Positions 1 through 24,900 of a stretch of 64,000 nt of DNA are shown in pieces. The stretch is from assembly GCA_008360975.2 (NCBI GenBank), contig CM039189.1, positions 8,126,056-8,190,055 of the forward strand. Reading direction: 5' to 3'. Numbering within the stretch: the first letter of the stretch is position 1; every line of letters begins with the position of its first letter. Source of the DNA: Lichenostomus cassidix. Its lineage: Eukaryota > Chordata > Aves > Passeriformes > Meliphagidae. A model generated the notes under the pieces. It did no database searches. It saw only the letters and a list, made by a program, of their open reading frames with translations, and was not told the DNA's origin. The position numbers were made by a program, and so were the translations under genes.

Positions 1-3000
1 AGCACAGAGGAGGAGAAAATAAGGAAAAATCAGTCTTGCTTCAAAGTTTAAAAACGCATTAAGTTAGATTAACGTCTCCAAACAAGGCTGCTTGCTGATA
101 TGGGTGTATGTTGTGTGGCTTTTTTTTTTCCAGTGACAAATATGATTATCTGATTGATCGTTTGTGGGGTGTGGAGCAAGGGCAGGAAATGGTATTGCAT
201 CTGTACAAAATGAAAAGTCTTCTAAGAAGTTTTTGTCTTTGGCAAGGGGAGAGGCAAGGGAGCTGGGGTGAATTAGAGGACCTACTTGGTGATGCAGAGA
301 CAGTCTTCTGGAAGTTGTTGATGCCATCAGATGTAGAAGAGAGTAAACAGCTTTCTGTTTAGTAAGTGGCCCTCAGAACCTACTTACATTGTCTACCTCC
401 TTAATTTAAAAGTGCTCTAGGGGTTGGAGAAGCTTTAAGTAGTTGAGTCAAAGCACTATTGCTAGGAGTTTTCTCATTTAGAATGTGTGTGATGGAGTTT
501 AAAATAACTTTGCTGCTAAGTTCCTACTGCCCTGTGATAGTAAGTCTTAAATATGAACTGTCTGCCAGTGGTCAGTAGCATTAAATACCCTGTTTGGCTG
601 TTCTGCTGGATGTGGAAGGAGAGAGGATGATTTTTAGTGCAATAACCAGCGTGTGGGCAATGTTGTTCCTGACAGGGCTCACAATTCACGTTTATTTGTT
701 AGCCCTGTGAAATACACCCTATTTTATCCTGCCATCCATGTGGCTGCCTTGGAGACACCTTGCCCTTGAATAAGAAACTAAAGAGATTACAGTGTGTTTT
801 TAAGCCACCTTCAGTCTCATTTGTTGTCCTTACTTGCTAACTCATGGCTGGCTCAGTACACTTCTCTTGTTTGCCTTTGTCTTTCCAGTGGGAATGATAA
901 CAGTTCTTCTGCTGTTTTTCTGCATGATAACTAATGCTTTTAAAGAAATGCATGTGTGCTTGGGGAAACACAGGCTGATTTCAGGAGAAGATCCTGAAAA
1001 GTGAGATCCACTCATTGCTGGAGGGCTTGACCCAGAACCTCAGAAACCCCCATTTAGTTTGCAAGGGAAGTGTCTAGCTGGGAGAACTGAAAAGTTGCTC
1101 TGCAAATTGCGCAAGCAGGAGATAATGTGACGCTGATTTCTGAAAGTGTGACAGAGGGAATGGCAGAGGGAAGTGTGGAGGTAAAGAGAAAGGTTGCTGT
1201 AACCTTTTCCCCAGCATGAAGGGTTTCAGGCAGGTGGTGTCAGCTGTGACACTCTGAGTCGGTACAGCAATGCCGTGATAAGGCTGGACTGATAATTTTT
1301 GTCAGACTTGCTCTTTCATGAAATTGGATTGCTTGGGCTTCCTGTGAACTTTTGGATGTTCATTTTAAAATGTTAATGCTCCTGTATATTAGCGAGAAGA
1401 TGTTGGAATGTTTTTAAGTTCCTCTCCCTTCAAGGATAATGCAGATGAAATGAAACTAAAAGTTTTATTGTAGGTGGAATGAGAAGGTAACTCTGACAGC
1501 TAAGAATGAATTGGGGCAAACTAGTGCAAAGACTAATTTAGAATATTCACTTCTTACAATTTTAAAATTAATATACTTAATGAGTATAAAATAATCTTTC
1601 TTATTTGACACAGGGCTGTCATGAAACAGTGTATATTCTTCCTTTTCAAATTGTATCTCTCTTGATGTGTAACATTGCAAACACAATTAATCACTACGTA
1701 GTTGCTTTATAAAGGTAGTTTGGACTGTTCTGAGCTTCCTGCAACTAGATGGTTTTTGTAGAATCAGCACCTGCTGAGTGTGTCCTGTTTCATTATGAGC
1801 TGGACATCTGCAGGAGTCAGTGTTGATGAAGAAGGGAGGGTCCAAGAATGGTGTGAGACACTGAGCTGGGAGGAAAACTAGACTGAAGTCTGTTTTCATT
1901 TTGTTCCATTGAAATTGTAGGGGTGTGCTTTTGCTGTGTGTTCATATGGAGCCCAGCACAACAGGTCCTTGCAATGTCTTTAGGCTCTGGGTACTATCTG
2001 AATATATGTAACAATGTTTTCATGATTTCTGAGGTAATGTGATGGTGTTTTTCACCTGCAGAACAACCTGGCTCAAGCAAGACCCAGTTTTGAAGCAGTG
2101 GTGGTACTTGGACTCTGCTTTCTTCCACTAAGATCAAACACTCAAACAAGGTATTTTCTTCTTAATAGGAAAGGGCATTTCTACTGTGTCCTCCAAGTGC
2201 TTCCTGTTACACACATGTGCTTCTTTTCCAAATATACTCTTCCTTCCTTTGGGAAGCAGATTAGAATGAGAGGGGGAGTTAGGTCTGGGTAGTGGACTTT
2301 AGCATGTTCATATATGGAAGCAAGATGAAAGACAGCTTAAGGTCTGAATGAAGTGAAACTTGTGGTAATTGTTCCCTTTCTTCTTCTCTTGGCTTTGTTT
2401 TCAAGTTTTCTTTACAGCAAGAGGGAAAGGCTGTGACTGCCTTCTCACACAGGCTCTGAATAATGTGTGTGTTAAACATTGCCTCAACACTGAGTTATGA
2501 CAATAATAAAATTCAGGGGCTTCAACAGAACTGCAGCTAAGACAGAAACTTGCTCTCATTTTGCTTACAGTGTGGATTTTGCTGGTTACATTACCCTTCA
2601 AGCAATAATCCTAACCTGACTGGAGAAGGACAGATCAGAATTTGGAGACATTTGTCTTGGACCTGATGTGTCCATGGGCCATTTCCCTGCAGAGCAGTCC
2701 ATCCAGTCCTTGAGCTCTCTCTCTGTGTTGGCAGAAGTGAACTACACAGTGATGTAAAATAGCAGACCAGAGAAGTAATAAGAATCTAATATAGCAAACA
2801 TTTCATGCATTATTTTGATGGCCAATTTAGTCAAGACTGCAGGTTAAAAAAATGTCAACTTTTCAGCAATTTGGTTTCTGTATACATGACTAGTGAACTT
2901 CCTGTTTTCAGGGAAGCAATTCTCTGTAATTTAGGAATTGAGTCAGACTAAAGGGAATTGAAATGATGTAGTGAGTTATTAAACAGCTGACTGTATATAT

Positions 3001-4860
3001 CAGAGCCAGCTGCTAGAGTGCAGGAGTTGGTTGTGAAGGAATATGTCAGCTGTGCTAAGAGACAGGATTCACATCCTGGGTTTTTTGCTGATTTTAGTCT
3101 GTTACAAGCTCTGAAACTGTGTGATATTTGAAATGGAATAGAACCTGTCTAGATATGGCTTGTAGAAGGTCAGGTCATTAAAGTTACTTTTTTGAGACCT
3201 TGTGGAAATCAAGCACCTCCTTCAAGTAGACCAGCCTTCTCTCTGAGCAGCTTAGTGTGTGTCATTTCAGTCCCGGTTCTGAATAATTCCTGATGCAGGT
3301 TGAATTGAAAAAGAGGAGAGCTCGGATTAGCTGTCAAAGGCTCACCTTCTCTTTATGATAAAATTTGAAACTGTGTGTGTATCAGTTTGAGTTAAAAAGA
3401 AGCTTTTTCTTCAGAAGTTGGTAAAATGTGCTTTATATTACTGTACTTAAGAAGTCACATATGACATCCATCATGATAATTTCTGAACATATTCTGCCTA
3501 AGACTTGAAAATGAGAGTTTACTCTTTGATGCTTTGAGTGATACCTTTCTAAGTGTTTCAGTAAGTTGTTAAGGAGAAAGGACTTTCAAAATAACACTTG
3601 CCTTAAATTTTCAGACATGTGGGTTCTAAGTGGCACTCATAGTAGCTATTACTGACAGATGTGAACAAGAAAAATGTCATGGATCAAAGAAAAAGTACTT
3701 CATGTATTGTTAGATGGTTGTGTAATGTTTTCTGCCTTGGAGCTTCTCCCATGTTTTATGGGTCCTTTAGAAATAGTGAAAGGCAGAAAAACTGCTATTC
3801 ATAATCTTTGTTAAAAGGGAATTGACAGAAGTTCTTGGGAGTTGCTCTTTCAATACCAGTATTCTCATAATTACGCTATTCCTGTGGATTTCGTTTTTTC
3901 TGTAGTACAAGATCTTTAAAAGTGAATTTAGTCAGAATTCCTCCTGGTTGTAAAATGTCTTAGCTGCACTTTCCTACTGCCCTGAAGACTTTGAGCTGAG
4001 GCTTTAAACTATTAAGGCAAACTTGGCTGGGTGTGACTGGTGTGAAGTGTTCCCTCTTGGTATCTCAGTGTAGAATCATTTAACCTTTTTGAAGATAGGT
4101 TAGCTGTACAATATGACAGTGTTTTTATTTAGGCCTTCAGTAACAATATGGAGGTGTTTTTTTCTGCTGTATTATCTTGCATCAGTGAATTGTTATCTCA
4201 GACTAAGCTCTTGTAGTATCTGCAGCTAGTAATGTAAGGAAAAAAATCTAAATGCCATAAACACTTCCTGCTTTGGAGCATAAATTACCCACTGCTCTGT
4301 GGTTTAGAAAGGTACATTATGGTTCTGTGAGAAATGGTTTTCTTTCTGGACTTCTGGCAGCATAAACTGACCTAGATTGCTCCTCTGATATCTTAACTCC
4401 TGTGGTTGCTTTGTTTCACTGAGTGGTTTGAAACTTCCCCACACTTTCCTGCTGTTTTGGAGGCTCATTTTCTTGAGCTGATGAGAAAAAAAATCTGTTT
4501 GTAAACCAGCAGAATAGCTCAGAGTGCCCTTGTGAGGGCTGTAAGCACTGTCTGGTATCAGGGCACGTGTTCTGTTGTGGGTTATTTCTGTGCTTTGGCT
4601 TACTGTGCTGTGAGATAAGGATTCAGTATAGATGCATTGCTGTTTCCTCCTGTTTTTACATTTATCAAACCTCCCCAGAACTATCTATTGGCACCCAAAT
4701 TGCCTTTTTAGTTTTTCTCTGGTATTTGGAGGAGAGGTGGCAGCCTGTGCTGAAGACAAGCAGAAAAACTTTTGGATAGATAACAACATAAACACGCAGC
4801 ATGTGTATTTTCTCCTAAAGTAATTGATTGTTAAAGTCGCCTCTATGTTCTGCCACACAG
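1..4860 (+). other. MKNK1: 5' intronic / untranslated part of MKNK1
   Basis: No coding exon is supportable here. The open frames are short and unrelated to known proteins. The stretch ends with a splice acceptor (…cacag at 4856-4860) directly before the first coding exon, so it is read as the intron preceding that exon. There is no CpG-rich promoter segment, which implies that the MKNK1 transcription start lies upstream of the window. One candidate untranslated exon (2062-2150) is listed separately. Confidence 0.7.
2062..2150 (+). other. possible untranslated 5' exon of MKNK1
   Basis: An 89-nt segment is bounded by a good acceptor (pyrimidine-rich tract then CTGCAG, ending at 2061) and an AAG|GTATTT donor at 2151. 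If it splices to 4861 the frame entering the MKNK1 start codon meets a TAA within this segment and has no later ATG, so it would be purely untranslated. The splice sites are the only evidence. Chance acceptor/donor pairs are common in introns, and this may be one. Confidence 0.25.
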
Positions 4861-4862
4861 AG

Positions 4863-18567
<13,705 letters not shown>

Positions 18568-20175
18568 TCTGCCTGCCGGGGGGGGCAAGATCAGTCTGTG
18601 TTCTTGTTTGGATTCTCGGCGCTGATGAAAGCTGCTCTGCTTCTGACACTTTGATTAGGAGCTTGCTCTTGTGATGTGACTTGTAACTTTAAGGGGACAG
18701 CTTTTTATGGGAATGTTTTTTGCCTGTCAGATTTAGTGCATTAAGATAATTCAACTGATTTTTTTAAACTGCAGAAGATGAGTTGGCTGCGGTATTATCT
18801 GAGGTTATAAATCACTAAATTTTCCTCATTTTCTTCTTAGAAGAGCACAGTTTAAAATGCAAACTTGAAAACATCAGGAAAAAACCCGCACTTTGCCTAG
18901 AGCATCAAGCCTCTCCCTGCCAATGGCTGCTCTCCTTGATGGCACATTGAGGAGGTGCTGCTGTTAGTGTCAGCAGTAGGGACTGTTCTCAACCAACAGT
19001 GCCCTCCTCTCTTTCTGTACACTCAGGAATGAAGATGATGGCTGGGTGGACCTCTTGTCTCCATTACCTTCATTGGGCTTAAATGGAATGAGGATGGTAC
19101 TGTAAAGGTGCAAGGATTGCTCATGATTCTTGAGATGGAGAGAACCTTGTAATTTTTTTATGGTGTTGATAATTTCTGTGTCAGCATGTGGGGTGAAAAC
19201 TGGGAGGGGTGGGGTTTTTGTCTGACATATCTTTGCTCTTAACCGTAATGTACACCATGCCATCTCTTATTTAATTTTCTGGAGTTTGGTGTCCATTTTG
19301 TCCCCTTCAAACAGTTGCATTCTTAACTCTGGTAACCACAGATGTAACAGACTGTTTATGCAACAGTTTATATTACTGTTAATTAGGGTTTTTAATATGA
19401 ATGTGGGGTTTTATTATATTAATACTATCCTCAGCTAAACCTTCCTTTCTGTTAATTTGTATTTCTCCATGACCTTTTGTGTGTCCTGGCTGCAGTTCCT
19501 AATGTGACTGGATAGAAATCAGTTAATTTTGGTGTGTGAATAATTTAGAAATGCCCAAAGCAGAGGTACAGCTGTACAAAAATGGTGCTGCAGCCGTTGA
19601 ATTCTGCCTCCTCCAGTAATCTCAGGCTGGGCATCTAGATTTTCGCTTCCAGTTTCAATACTGTAGTGCAACAGAACAAAGAATAATTTGGAAGGGTTTT
19701 GGCTGAAAGGCTGAAGATTTTAAGTGACCAAAGGGAGGTCCATGGAGAAGGACGCAGATGTTGAGCACTTTCTGAAACATAAGCTGTGAAAATTGGGCCA
19801 CTAAGATGCCCATGATGCACCTTAACTTGTCAGCCCTTTCTGAAACCATTTGCCAGGGCTTTGTGTGCAGGGGGGAGGAGGAGGCCCCCAAATGCCAACA
19901 CAAAACCCTCCCAAGCAGAGTGAGAAGGAATAAAGTAGCAGATGTGACAAGCACTTGGAAATTGAAAGGTCAAAGCTGAATGTCTTTGCATGGCCTGTTC
20001 AGAGTGGTTTTACATTATCAGTAATATCAGTGCATACAGCTATTTTTATAAAACATGCTGTATTTTGTGACTAATATTAAAGTTGTTATTTAAAGGTTTT
20101 TATACATTGTGCCAGCCAATGAATGATGAAATGTATTTTGCTTTTTTTATTAAAATGCCCTAAGTTATGTATTTA
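18568..20175 (+). other. MKNK1: MKNK1 3' untranslated region (end approximate)
   Basis: This AT-rich sequence directly follows the stop codon. Candidate poly(A) signals are AATAAA at 19929-19934, ATTAAA at 20076-20081 and ATTAAA at 20149-20154. The last is followed by a long T/GT-rich stretch (about 20185-20222) of the kind that promotes cleavage, so I place the distal end near 20.17 kb. Alternative ends are likely. The limits are inferred, not seen. Confidence 0.6.
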
Positions 20176-21813
20176 ACACATTTGGCAGTTCTTTGTGGTT
20201 TTTTTCCTCTTTATTTTTGGTGACATGGAAGAACAGAGAATTACTTCTTTGTGTGACATTGGATTTAAGACAGTTGAAGTCTCTGAAGATTAGGCATATC
20301 TCCCTCTTCCTTTGATTTATTTTATTTATCAGTCTCTGATCTCAGATTTCTTCCTGGGAACTGGGAAAAGCGCCCCAAGCAGGGAAGAGGTGTTAACTTA
20401 AGCCAATTGTTCTGCTCTCATGTGTAGTCTAGTTCTGAGTATCTCTTGCAGAGTAATTTTTCAGTTTCTTTGGAGGTCTGTGGCTCTGGGGTGGGGAAGG
20501 TTGTTTTCCCAGCGGGATGGGATGCAGCACTCCCAGTGCTCTGTGCAGCTCCTGCCTTGAGTGAAATCTGAACAGAGCAGGAATCCCAAACCAGCTGCCA
20601 GGCCCTTTATTTGTACTCGCCTTCCTTCCAAAGGAAATGTGCTATATTCACACCAAACACTTTTGGTTGAACTGTGCTTAAGAATGATCTGCTTTTCCTT
20701 CCCTTTTCCTCCTGGACAAGAGACATAGCAGAGAGCACAGGAGACCTTGTGGCAGGGGTAAAGAACTGATGTTTCACTGGGGCAGGTCTTAGATCTTTCT
20801 TTGCCTCAAAGAAGCCAGATTCTGCTGATGATCCAAGAGGTGCCTCTTTCCCTCTGATGTTTACCTTTCCCTGAGAGTTCAGCATTCTTCAGGTGAATTA
20901 TCCCCAGAGGGCTTAATTTGGAAGGCCTTCATGATGCTCTTTTCATGTCAGTGAGGAAAAGGCTTCCAGGTGGAAAGTCACTAAATCAGGTACTCTGTGA
21001 TCTGTCCTTTTGCGGTAGCACTGGGTTTGCTTGTGTCGCCTGCAAGTCTCTTGTTTGGCAGCCTGTGGAGCATGACTGCTTCATCACTGAATCCCAATGC
21101 CTCCCCTTTGGGAAGGGCTGAATCTGTGCCATGCTTTTTCAGTTACAGATGATAAACTACACCAGGCAGCTTATCTGGGCTCCCTGGCTTCTGAAGCTCC
21201 CTGGCTTTCTTGGTGAGGAAATGGGGTTGTCAAGGCAAAAAGTGGCTTTCAAGAATTAAAAAAGATATTCTGACCAGCAAGGAGAGAATTGGAGCAGCTA
21301 AACTGGTCCTTAATGTTGATTAGGCAAGCCACAAGAAAATTCTGCTTTGCCTCCCCAAGGTTTTCCTGGGAGGTGGGTGAGCAAACCAAGGGAGAGCCAT
21401 CAGCATGATTTGTGGGGAACTAATTTCAAACAAATGGCAACCAAGCTCTCTAGTCTCAAAGCACTCCCCTTCAGTCCCCTCAGGAGCCAGTGACACAGGG
21501 TGCTCTGTAGGATTTTGCTGACCTTTATGTGCAATATTTCACAAGGTGCATTCAGCCTTGTGCTTACCAGCGTGGTTTCTGCATTGTTGGTTGCATAAAA
21601 GGAAGCTCCTGTTTTCCATTGTGTGGTATTTTTTCTGCTCTCTCTTCCTTCCCCACATGTTTATTGAATCCTTTATCAGGGATGCAAAGATGCCTTTGTT
21701 ATTTGGAGGGCTGTGGGTGGGCTGGCTTTCAAGGTAGTGAGTAGCTTTGTTAATTTTCAAAACTAATAATTTTCTTCAGGCCACTCCAGTGGCAGCAACA
21801 GGCTTCAAATTTG

Positions 21814-21843
21814 GCTTCCATGGAAACATACTGCCATGGTAAC
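21814..21843. promoter_or_regulatory. paired RFX-type X-box motifs
   Basis: Two imperfect-palindrome sites lie side by side: GCTTCCATGGAAAC (21814-21827) and ACTGCCATGGTAAC (21830-21843). Both fit the RFX X-box pattern GTTNCCATGGNAAC apart from one and two 5' mismatches respectively. The spacing is two bases. RFX factors bind such inverted half-sites in cilia and MHC gene control. Function here is inferred only from the motif. Confidence 0.5.
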
Positions 21844-21856
21844 TGAAAGGCCTGAC

Positions 21857-21965
21857 AACCAACCAACCTACCTACCTTCCTTCCTTCCTTCCTTCCTTCC
21901 TTCCTTCCTTCCTTCCTTCCTTCCTTCCTTCCTTCCTTCCTTCCTTCCTTCCTCCTTCCCTCCCC
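21857..21965 (+). repeat. compound tetranucleotide microsatellite (AACC/TACC/TTCC)n
   Basis: A graded array runs from about three AACC units through two TACC units to about 19 uninterrupted TTCC units (21877-21952), ending in a C/T-rich tail. The KEGR-rich open frame on the minus strand is a by-product of this repeat. Confidence 0.97.
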
Positions 21966-24900
21966 ACAATGTGTCCGTTTAGTTACCCCTGCCACATTCC
22001 ATATGCACATTTAAAATGCTCCAAGCACAGAAATTCACTTCTCTGGGAAGAAAACAAATAAAGTTGTAAAACCAATGGTGCCATTTCACTGCCATTGTTT
22101 GGGAAAAAAAAGCTCTTTCGAGTCTGGAGGGAGATGTCAGTGAGACACAAATTCTCTTCCAATGGGGAAGAAAAAAACACAATTTACAAATAAATACTTC
22201 ATCTTTAAATTGTTTTGTGGGGACTTGCTGGCATGGGCTAGCTCAGGGAATTGGACTCTGCACCCAACCCGACATCTGTAATACTGAGGAGGGTGAGAAT
22301 TGACTCATCCAGGGGTTGTGAGCCTTGATACCAGTGTTTTGCTGGGTCCCTTCCAGTTAATTAATTTGACACCAGATTTTCTGTTGCTGCTTGTCACAGC
22401 TGCTTTCACACTAAGATTGGCTAGCAAAGTTTGGCAAGCTGACAAGCAGCCCCAGTTCAGCAACTTTGCTCTGATTCAGCCTGGAGTGGGAGGGAAGGGA
22501 GAATTGGGCCTCCTGAAATGTTTTGCTGAGCAAGAAGCAGGGCAAGGGCAAGGACTCTGCAGGGCAAAGGGTACAGAGGAGCTTGGAGTCAGATGTTCTA
22601 TGTTTTTGCTTTCTCTTCGATCCAGAACAAAGCTTGTGACCTGGGACCACATCTGATTAGAGTCCTGTGGCAACACTGTGTGTGTGTATGGCTGTGAATC
22701 TTACTTACCTCATTGTTCCCTTGCCCAAAATCATCACCCTCAGGACTTGAGAATTTTTCTTGTCAGCTGCCTGAAGAATTGGAATGCCTGCACCGAGCTC
22801 CAGGCTACCTGTGGGGAAAGCAGAGCTGCCTCATCTATTTCCTACTATTTTCATTTCCTTGTTTCACCCTATTTTTCACCCTGATGTTCTTCCAACAGCT
22901 CTAGATCCACTTGCAGCTTTTCCTCATGAGCTGCCTCAAGCTGCCTCACAGTGCTATGATGCCCTGAAAAGCCATTTTTGCGGTGCTTCATCAGCACAGA
23001 GTGTGTTCCCTCCCATCCCTACACCTGCTCTCAGATCCATTGCAATGCAGGAAAGGGCAGCTGTGAAACTGCCCTGTTCTGAGCAATTTACGTCAAGATT
23101 TACTTGAAACTGGAGCAGGCTCCAGCTCCTGTAGGAAATACCATGAGGGCCCTACAGGGTTTGACTCTCTCACTTCTTTTCAACAGCTTGGGCAGCTTTG
23201 AAGGTCTTCATCCTGCTATTTTTCACCAAATGTGCTGCTGGAGCAGCTGATTTCCCCATGCAGTTGCATTGCAGGGAGCCAGCAGTGGTATCTGTGCTGG
23301 TGGCATGAGCACAGCCCTAAAGCTTGGGCTGGAAATGCCAGAACAGTCTGTCTGATCCGAACTGGAAACCTTGCTGGCATATCAATGAGGTCTGCTGCAG
23401 TCACAGGCAGGGATGGTGAATTTATAGGGGAAGTGATCAGATTAATTGAACAGCAGTGGGAGTGATCAATTACACTGGCTGCTGATTAATCACCCTTTGT
23501 TGAGCCATGTCAGCACACTTCCTACTGCCAAAAGCATTGCCTGAGGTGTGTGGAACAGCAAGGCCTTTACTTTAATCAATGGCAAAGCCAAACATTCCTC
23601 AGCACCAACAGTTCCTCTCCTGCATTGTTGATTCTGTGTAGTAATTTACAAAAATCTCAGCCAAATATTTGAAGCCATTTTGCTTTTGATTCTAAAAAAA
23701 AAAAAAAAGGGGATGAGGAGGGAGACTTTGAGGAAATTAGATGGCAATTGGACTGGTCACACTGGTATGGAGATAGCAGCTGTTATTCAGTGTAGCATTG
23801 CAAGCATTCACCAAACACTGCCACCTGAAAGTGATCCTGTTAGGATTTGGTGTGATTTCCTTCCACACGCTCTCCCAAAGGATGGTGATTCTAGGGGGTC
23901 TCTGGGGAAGACACAAAGCTGGCACCAGAGCTTCTCCAAGATGCTCCATCTGTTCAGCCTGTTCCTCATGGCTTCCCTTCCCTTCTTTGCTGGAAGTGAT
24001 GTAAGCCCTCTAGCTCAATTTGTGTGTTGGGAGTCAGGGCTGCTCACCTTTTTCCCTTTCAAAGCCATGTCCAGATGCCATGAAAGGTTTGGGCTGTTGT
24101 GAAGGTTGGATGAGAGCCTGAAGGGACCATCTGAACACATCTGTAGCCACTCTCTACCCCTCAGTTCATGCAATGACCTCATCTTCCAATGTAAATATCT
24201 GTACTTTTCTAAGTGTTATTCCTTGTAAGCACATTCCTTCTGAGCCCTTGCATGTCCAGCTAAATACCCTGTGCCCTTTACCCCCCAGTTCTGGTTCCAG
24301 CTGTGCTCCCTGAGCCAAATCAGTGCCTTACACACTTCCCTGATGCCTCCCTGCTCCACAGAAATTTCTCACCCGACTGAGTTAAGATTTCTCTGATATC
24401 TTGCTATCTGCAGTCACTAACTTGGTTCTGCATATCCAGTACTTTCCTCCCCTCTGGGAAGAATAGACCGGAGGTCAAATTTTCACAGCAAAAAAGCTAA
24501 TTGCTCCCTAAGAGCAGGGCTGTCTGCTGTTGACTTTCAGCCCTGATACATTACTGAGGTGCTCTTTAATATCATGCTAGTGATATTCTGGTTCTCTTCT
24601 AAATGAGGGCTTAGTGTCATCACCAGACCTCACTGCCTGACTTCTCTTTCTGTCTGGGTGATCAGCTAAAGTGATTTAATTGCTTGATGAATTCCATTGT
24701 TCCTGCTTTCTCCTCATTTGTTAGAACCTGTCCTGTCAGTGCAACCACGGCGAAAAATTCTAGTTTCTGTGCAAATTTCTCTCAGGGGCTCACATCACTG
24801 AAGTTGCTTTTACACAAATGTATGTATGACCAATCTCCTCATAAAAATATACACAAATCTATTAGTGCAGTGTTTCTGGGTGGAAGGAAGAACCTGCCTG

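Noticed and set aside
21750..22010. Open frame encoding a repetitive KEGR-rich protein on the minus strand
   Set aside because: It is a direct translation of the TTCC microsatellite.
22300..22656. 118-codon open frame with a hydrophobic stretch near the X-box pair
   Set aside because: Tested as a KNCN candidate. It has one weak hydrophobic run and lacks the glycine/alanine-rich paired membrane segments of kinocilin.
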